This document shows, in pieces, positions 35,814 to 40,399 of a stretch of 40,399 nucleotides of DNA. The stretch lies in assembly GCF_030538285.1 (NCBI RefSeq), contig NZ_JAUNUG010000002.1, forward strand, positions 1 through 40,399, written 5' to 3'. A program made the translations under genes and the position numbers. Below the pieces are notes generated by a model. The model made no database searches, was not told the origin of the DNA, and saw only the letters and a list, made by a program, of their open reading frames with translations. This DNA is from Corynebacterium sp. (lineage in GTDB: Bacteria > Actinomycetota > Actinomycetes > Mycobacteriales > Mycobacteriaceae). Every line of letters starts with the position of its first letter. The first letter of the stretch is position 1.

Positions 35814-37709
35814 CTAGCTTCGTCGACTGAGGGCGAAGCCTCCGGCGCCCAGCAGCACGAGGACAACAGCGCCGAAGCCGAGCCACAGGCCCATGCCGCC
35901 GCTGTCACTGTCACTGTCCGCAGCAGCTGACTCGGTCTCTGGCGCAGGGGCAGCCTCGGAGGTCGGCGGTTCTGAGGTGGTCGTAGCATTCACCGGCGTG
36001 AACGTCGGACCCGGCACCGGATCCCCAACGGCGTCGGCCACCAGTGTGTAGGTGAGCACGGGCAGCTGGGACTGCGCGTCGATGTCCTCCCTGGAGAACA
36101 GGCGGTCATAGCGCACGGAGAGGAACTGCTGACCGTCGAGCCAGATTCTCCGTACGTCCCTGTCAGCCGAGCCCTCCTCGTCGGTGCCGCCATAGCGGTT
36201 GGCGAACAGGACCGGGGCCTCGTAGCCGAAGTCGGTCGTGCGATCGGCGAGGATGCGGGCAGTGCCATTCGACAACGGCACGATCGCGCCCGCCTCGTTG
36301 TATGCAGTGACCTTGAGATTCTCACCCGGGCCCATGCCGGAGAAGTCCTCGGATTCCTCCACCGGGGTCACGGCGCCGACCAGCCGCTGTCCGTGCTCGA
36401 CGGGCAGGCGGTAGAAGTGGGTTTCACCGGGGACGATGTCGACGCGGACGGTCTCGCCGGGGGTGAGTTCGGCGGCATCGGCGAACCACGTGCCGGGGGT
36501 GACTTCCGTGCCCTCACCGGTGCCGCTTACCTGTGGAGGATCAGATGTCTCCGCGACCGGGGCAGGCTGCCCCTCCATGTCGGGTACACCCAGGCGGGTG
36601 ACGGTGACGTCGACGTTCACCTCCTCGCCGGCATTCCAGCCCCCCTGGCGGGTGAGGTGGAAACCGAGATCATCGACGTCGCAGCCCTCGCCGATGACGT
36701 GGCTGAACAGGGTGGTCGTCTGGTAGTTGCTCACCGCGATTTCACCGATGGTGTCGGTGTCGAGCTGGCAGGCTCGTTCCTCGGCACGCACGTTGAGAAT
36801 GAAGGAGCCTGCCTCCCAGTTGTTGATGCTCGGTGCCTGAGTGGTCGTGGCGGAGACGATGACGCGCTCGCCCTCGGTTACCGGGGTGGTGAAGTGCACG
36901 ACTGACTCAGTGTCGTCGTCTGCGGCGGCGGGTAGAGCAGTGGAGAATTCCTTCACGCCGCGGGACACCTCGGCAGCCTCGCTTTCCGACGCCCCGCCGT
37001 CGATACGCTCGAGGTCGGATTCGTAGGCGCGGTAGGTGCGGGTGGTGGCTTTCTTGAGTTCTTCGGCGAGGGTGTCGGCGTCGGAGGCGTCGGCGTAGGT
37101 GCCGCCGGCGGCGTCGGCGATGCATTGGAGTTCGGCGCGGGCGGCGGCGTCGACGTTGAAGCCGACGGTGTTGATGATGATGTCGACGCCGCGGTCGGCG
37201 AGGTCGGCGGCCACCTCGCACACCGGGGGTGGGGCGCAGGTGTCGATGCCGTCTGAGACAAGCACGATGGTGCCGCCCTGGGACGGCAGGGCGTCAGCGG
37301 CCTCGATGAGGGAGTCGCCGATGGGGGTGTAGCCGCGGGGTTCGAGGGCGTCGATGTGGTTGAGCATGTCCTCGGCGGTGTCGTCACCGGGTGGGGTGAC
37401 GAGGGTGATGTCGCGGCAGCCGGCTGCGCGGTCGGCGTCGGTTTCGCCGGTGTTGCCGCCGTAGGTGACCAGCCCGAGGTCGGCGGAGCCGCCGACCTCG
37501 TCGATGAAGGTGCGGGCGGCGTCTTTGGCGGCGTCGATACGCGTCTGCCCGCCGGCGTCGTTGTTGATCATCGAGCCGGAGGAGTCGAGGACCACCATCG
37601 TCGAGGGAGCGCGGGGTGCATCCTGGGCGAGCGCGGCGGGGGCGGACACCGACCCCAGAACGAGCGCCCCGAGTAGGCCGGGGAGGCGGCGGCTGAACGG
37701 TGTCGGCAT
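35814..37709 (-). CDS. Secreted VWA-domain surface protein
   Basis: A 631-residue exported protein. Signal peptide (cleavage after ALA, about residue 28), von Willebrand factor A domain (about 36-215) with an intact MIDAS: DSSGSM at 42-47, the threonine in GYTPIGDSL, and VSDGIDTC. Then come beta-rich domains (about 260-560), a linker rich in T, P, E, S and D (about 575-605), and a C-terminal membrane helix ending in RRS. There is no LPxTG, so it is a membrane-tethered protein facing the cell wall. A metal-dependent adhesion or scaffold role is inferred. Its partner is not visible. Confidence 0.88.
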   Translation of the reverse strand: MPTPFSRRLPGLLGALVLGSVSAPAALAQDAPRAPSTMVVLDSSGSMINNDAGGQTRIDAAKDAARTFIDEVGGSADLGLVTYGGNTGETDADRAAGCRDITLVTPPGDDTAEDMLNHIDALEPRGYTPIGDSLIEAADALPSQGGTIVLVSDGIDTCAPPPVCEVAADLADRGVDIIINTVGFNVDAAARAELQCIADAAGGTYADASDADTLAEELKKATTRTYRAYESDLERIDGGASESEAAEVSRGVKEFSTALPAAADDDTESVVHFTTPVTEGERVIVSATTTQAPSINNWEAGSFILNVRAEERACQLDTDTIGEIAVSNYQTTTLFSHVIGEGCDVDDLGFHLTRQGGWNAGEEVNVDVTVTRLGVPDMEGQPAPVAETSDPPQVSGTGEGTEVTPGTWFADAAELTPGETVRVDIVPGETHFYRLPVEHGQRLVGAVTPVEESEDFSGMGPGENLKVTAYNEAGAIVPLSNGTARILADRTTDFGYEAPVLFANRYGGTDEEGSADRDVRRIWLDGQQFLSVRYDRLFSREDIDAQSQLPVLTYTLVADAVGDPVPGPTFTPVNATTTSEPPTSEAAPAPETESAAADSDSDSGGMGLWLGFGAVVLVLLGAGGFALSRRS

Positions 37710-37787
37710 GAGGTGATCCCGTCTATAGGTTGGATAGCGAAACTATTATCAGTCGAGTTTCCCACCGACGAGTGTGGCCTGCAACAC

Positions 37788-38042
37788 CTAGGAGTCGTTC
37801 ACAGCGTTTCCCAAGGCTTCCTCGACGCGGCGGGCGGCGCCGTCGAGATGCTCCTCGCAGCGCTTGGCCAGAGCCTCGCCGCGTTCCCAGTACTTCAGTG
37901 ACTCGTCAAGCCCCATCTGGCCGAGCTCGAGGATCTTCACCGTCTCGATGAGCTCGTTGCGGGCCTGCTCGTAACTGAGGGTGCCCACGTCGGGGAAGGC
38001 GTCCTGTCCCGCCTCACCGCTGCCGACCACGTTGTCGTTCAT
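37788..38042 (-). CDS. xseB: Exodeoxyribonuclease VII small subunit
   Basis: An 84-residue helical protein that joins XseA in the single-strand exonuclease VII complex. The core [54 protein letters not shown] matches the XseB family almost throughout, forming two long helices. ATG 38042 lies 11 bases after the xseA stop, so both subunits come from one message. The 78-base gap to the VWA gene start carries a TATAGA box for that gene on the reverse strand. Confidence 0.95.
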   Translation of the reverse strand: MNDNVVGSGEAGQDAFPDVGTLSYEQARNELIETVKILELGQMGLDESLKYWERGEALAKRCEEHLDGAARRVEEALGNAVNDS

Positions 38043-38053
38043 TGTCTCTCCTT

Positions 38054-39295
38054 CTAGTCTGCCGGGGTGGCGGCCATGCTGGCCGCGGTGATGGATCCGT
38101 CCGCCACGCGGATGCGCAGCTGGCTGCCGGGCGGGGCCTGCTCGATGCTCATGACCACTTCCGGTGGGGTGCCGTCGCGTGGGATGACCTGCACGACCGA
38201 ATAGCCGCGGGCCAAGGTCGCCGAGGGTCCCAGGGCCGCGACCTGGGCGCGCAGCGAGGACACCTGCGCGGTTTCGGTCTGCAGGAGATACTGCACGTCC
38301 CGGCGGATGAGCGCGACCGCACGGGTGACTTCTTCGCGACGCCGCGTAATCGGCGTCATCGGGTCCGCCAACACCGGCCGTGAGCGTATCGACGCCAACC
38401 CCTGCCTCTCTCGCTGCACCCAGCCGCGCAAGGCAGCGGCCATCCGGGAGCGTGCCTCGGCGAGGATCGCGCGTTCCTGCGCCACATCCGGGACCACCCG
38501 CTTCGCGGCATCAGTCGGGGTGGCGGCACGCAGGTCCGCGACATTATCCAGCACCGGGTTATCCGGCTCATGCCCAATGGCAGACACCACCGGAGTTCGC
38601 GCCGCGGCGACGGCGCGCTGCAAAGCCTCCTCGGAAAATGGCAGCAGGTCCTCGACGGACCCACCACCGCGGGCGATGATGATGACGTCGACGGAAGGGT
38701 CGTCGTCAAGTATCTGTAGCGCGTTAATGATCTCCGGCACCGCCGTCGCACCCTGTACAGGGGTGTTAATCACGTGGAAATCCACCGCTGACCAGCGATC
38801 CTGCGCCACCGAGAGCACATCACGCTCAGCAGCCGAGCCACGGCCGGTGATCAGGCCGACGCGGCGCGGCAGGTAGGGCAGCGTCTTCTTCCGCGACGGG
38901 TCGAACAGGCCCTCGGCGGCAAGCTGGGTGCGCAGGCGCTCAATACGGGCCAGGAGTTCGCCGAGGCCGACGGGGCGGATCTCCGTCACCCACAGGGAGA
39001 AGGAGCCGCGCCCCTCGTAGAAGGCGGGGCGCCCATGGATGACGACGCGGTCGCCGTCACGCAGCGGTGAGGCCAGCCCCTGGATCAGCGACGTTGACGC
39101 GGTGAGCTGGACGGAGGTCTCGGACTCGGTATCACGCAGCGTGAGGTAGGACAGCTTCCACGAGGGCTTAACGTTGACCTGTGTGAGCTGGCCCTCCACC
39201 CACACCGAGCCCAGGCGCTGGATCCACCCCTTGACCTCGGCGTTCAGTCGACGAACCGGCCACGGGGCCTCGGACGTGGACTTCCCACCCGCCAT
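38054..39295 (-). CDS. xseA: Exodeoxyribonuclease VII large subunit
   Basis: The catalytic subunit of exonuclease VII, 413 residues. An N-terminal OB-fold (about 12-105; [25 protein letters not shown] and [20 protein letters not shown]) binds single-stranded DNA. The catalytic domain (about 120-330) has [37 protein letters not shown] and [30 protein letters not shown] coiled coil follows, then a C-terminal segment with [14 protein letters not shown] lies seven bases before ATG 39295; an in-frame start 45 bases upstream has no ribosome site. It is divergent from ispH. Confidence 0.96.
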   Translation of the reverse strand: MAGGKSTSEAPWPVRRLNAEVKGWIQRLGSVWVEGQLTQVNVKPSWKLSYLTLRDTESETSVQLTASTSLIQGLASPLRDGDRVVIHGRPAFYEGRGSFSLWVTEIRPVGLGELLARIERLRTQLAAEGLFDPSRKKTLPYLPRRVGLITGRGSAAERDVLSVAQDRWSAVDFHVINTPVQGATAVPEIINALQILDDDPSVDVIIIARGGGSVEDLLPFSEEALQRAVAAARTPVVSAIGHEPDNPVLDNVADLRAATPTDAAKRVVPDVAQERAILAEARSRMAAALRGWVQRERQGLASIRSRPVLADPMTPITRRREEVTRAVALIRRDVQYLLQTETAQVSSLRAQVAALGPSATLARGYSVVQVIPRDGTPPEVVMSIEQAPPGSQLRIRVADGSITAASMAATPAD

Positions 39296-39366
39296 GTGAC
39301 ACTCCTGACAATCGGTTCCCGGGACAGTGACGAGTCCCAAGTCTAGGCTTAATTGCCGACGTTGGT

Positions 39367-39372
39367 TAGGGT
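39367..39372 (+). promoter_or_regulatory. -10 box of ispH, leaderless
   Basis: TAGGGT ends seven bases before ATG 39380 and no ribosome site is present. This supports ATG 39380 over an in-frame codon at 39353. Confidence 0.55.
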
Positions 39373-39379
39373 GGGTGCC

Positions 39380-40333
39380 ATGAGCGAAGCAGCTAAGAAG
39401 ATCCTCCTCGCGGCCCCCCGCGGCTACTGTGCCGGCGTCGACCGGGCCGTCGAGACCGTCGAGAAGGCCCTAGAGAAATACGGCGCGCCCGTCTACGTGC
39501 GCAAGGAGATCGTGCACAACCGGTACGTCGTCGACTCCCTCGCCGAGCGCGGTGCCGTCTTCGTCGACGAGACCGACGAAGTCCCCGAGGGCGCCCACCT
39601 GGTGTTCTCCGCTCACGGCGTGTCCCCGGCCGTCCACGAGGAGGCCTCCCGCCTCAACCTGCAGACCCTCGACGCCACCTGCCCCCTGGTGACCAAAGTG
39701 CACAACGAGGTCAAACGCTTCGTTCGCGACGGCTACCAGATCCTCTTCATCGGCCACGAAGGCCACGAGGAAGTCGAGGGCACCATGGGTGAGGCCCCGG
39801 ATCACACCCACCTCGTCGACGGGGTGGAAGGAGTCGACCTGTTGCCGGACTTCCCGGCCGATCAGCCGCTCATCTGGCTGTCCCAGACCACCCTGTCGGT
39901 CGACGAGACCCTGGAGATCGTCGCCGCCCTCAAGCGCCGTTTCCCGGATCTGCAGGATCCGCCGTCCGACGACATCTGCTACGCCACCCAGAACCGCCAG
40001 GTAGCGGTCAAGGCCATCGCCCCGAAATGCGACCTCATGATCGTCGTCGGTTCCCAGAACTCCTCGAACTCCAAACGCCTCGTTGAGGTCGCGCTGGAAG
40101 CAGGGGCGGATGCCGGCCACCTCGTCGATTTCGCGCACCAGATCGACGACGCCTGGCTGGAAGGTGTCTCGACCGTTGGCATCTCCTCCGGCGCGTCTGT
40201 TCCGGAGATCCTTGTGCAGGACGTTCTGACATACCTCGCCGAGCGCGGTTACGGGGATGTCGAGGAAGTCACCACCGCAGCCGAGACCATCGTGTTCGCA
40301 CTGCCGCGGGTGCTGCGGCCGGCGCGGTCGTAG
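39380..40333 (+). CDS. ispH: 4-hydroxy-3-methylbut-2-enyl diphosphate reductase
   Basis: IspH makes isopentenyl and dimethylallyl diphosphate in the last step of the MEP pathway, with an iron-sulfur cluster. The three cluster cysteines are in [24 protein letters not shown] and [11 protein letters not shown]. Substrate contacts are visible in [25 protein letters not shown] (with the proton-donor glutamate), [10 protein letters not shown] and [11 protein letters not shown]. The 317-residue length is typical. It works upstream of uppS in this window, which uses isopentenyl diphosphate. Divergent from xseA with an 84-base gap. Confidence 0.97.
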   Translation: MSEAAKKILLAAPRGYCAGVDRAVETVEKALEKYGAPVYVRKEIVHNRYVVDSLAERGAVFVDETDEVPEGAHLVFSAHGVSPAVHEEASRLNLQTLDATCPLVTKVHNEVKRFVRDGYQILFIGHEGHEEVEGTMGEAPDHTHLVDGVEGVDLLPDFPADQPLIWLSQTTLSVDETLEIVAALKRRFPDLQDPPSDDICYATQNRQVAVKAIAPKCDLMIVVGSQNSSNSKRLVEVALEAGADAGHLVDFAHQIDDAWLEGVSTVGISSGASVPEILVQDVLTYLAERGYGDVEEVTTAAETIVFALPRVLRPARS

Positions 40334-40399
40334 TTCGCTCATTGCACTCGGGGCTCGGGGCTCGGGGCACGGGGGTAGGGGTCATCCCCTCGCGATCGC
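40334..40399. other. Right edge, non-coding
   Basis: Contains a short tandem run of GGGCTCG units (about 40350-40367) and a small hairpin AGGGG-TCAT-CCCCT (40377-40390) that may end ispH transcription. No gene is visible before the edge. Confidence 0.35.

Noticed and set aside
36950-37560. Possible horizontally acquired patch inside the VWA gene
   Set aside because: The codons here look more repetitive (GCG/GAC runs) than in flanking parts, but the frame, domain and GC content are continuous, so there is no real evidence for transfer.
37718-37740. DtxR/iron box before the VWA gene
   Set aside because: Only one half (TAGGTTGG) resembles the consensus; the other half does not match.
40345-40370. 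Tandem repeat or CRISPR-like array at the right edge
   Set aside because: Only about three imperfect GGGCTCG units without spacers; simple low-complexity sequence.

Overview
The window looks like part of a Corynebacterium chromosome (high GC, Mycobacteriales). The order mazG - LpqU-like transglycosylase - eno - ftsB - DUF501 - ppx, then greA / DUF4307 / mca / small membrane protein / uppS, then fumC - glpX / DUF4245 and xseB - xseA / ispH, matches blocks I know from Mycobacterium tuberculosis (Rv1021-Rv1026, Rv1080c-Rv1086, Rv1098c-Rv1100). The two small PorB/PorC-type secreted proteins beside mazG, and coaA - glyA - pabAB - pabC, point to Corynebacterium itself. Mca implies mycothiol as the low-molecular-weight thiol. 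I see no insertion sequence, prophage, CRISPR array or rRNA. No stretch longer than 300 bases lacks a gene; the longest gaps are about 220-240 bases (10171-10392, 24731-24952, 26003-26239).

Layout. 1-7.2 kb: nadA (reverse), mazG, two porin-like proteins (reverse), a lytic transglycosylase, eno with a terminator, ftsB-DUF501-ppx, and a tRNA-Leu(UAA) followed by a 46-bp palindrome. 7.2-13.6 kb: a nucleoside deaminase and two CorC/HlyC-type membrane proteins (reverse), a Bax-inhibitor-1-like membrane protein, a bidirectional terminator, then reverse genes for DUF4307, GreA, two small lipoproteins and an SRPBCC protein. 13.7-17.4 kb: mca, a small membrane protein, uppS, a flavodoxin-like protein, and convergent coaA with a folded repeat between the last two. 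17.4-21.3 kb: glyA-pabAB-pabC, a one-carbon/folate set. 21.3-26 kb: a TetR regulator divergent from a GH13 enzyme, an AAHS-type transporter, and DUF5997 divergent from a LysR effector domain that has no HTH. 26-32.4 kb: PhoH2 (PIN-PhoH), an acetyltransferase, a TetR/DHA2-efflux/membrane-protein operon divergent from an unknown protein, and DUF2871. 32.4-40.3 kb: fumC, glpX, DUF4245, a VWA surface protein, xseB-xseA and ispH.

Most genes are housekeeping: NAD, folate, CoA, isoprenoid, central carbon, polyphosphate, mycothiol and cell-envelope functions. Many genes appear leaderless, with a TANNNT-like -10 box 7-9 bases before the start codon.

The strongest unexplained signal is not a gene. The 11-base word GCTTNTCGACG (reverse complement CGTCGANAAGC) occurs 25 times in 40.4 kb, on both strands, in several reading frames and between genes. 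That is a few hundred times more often than base composition predicts. It behaves like a genome-wide DNA address word (uptake, repair or nucleoid signal). Other points worth a second look are a possible split LysR-type regulator (DUF5997 plus HTH-less effector domain with overlapping divergent promoters), two neighbouring lipoproteins that share a 17-residue segment after the lipid cysteine with only synonymous DNA changes, a tRNA-Leu(UAA) with a short variable arm, and several large inverted repeats.
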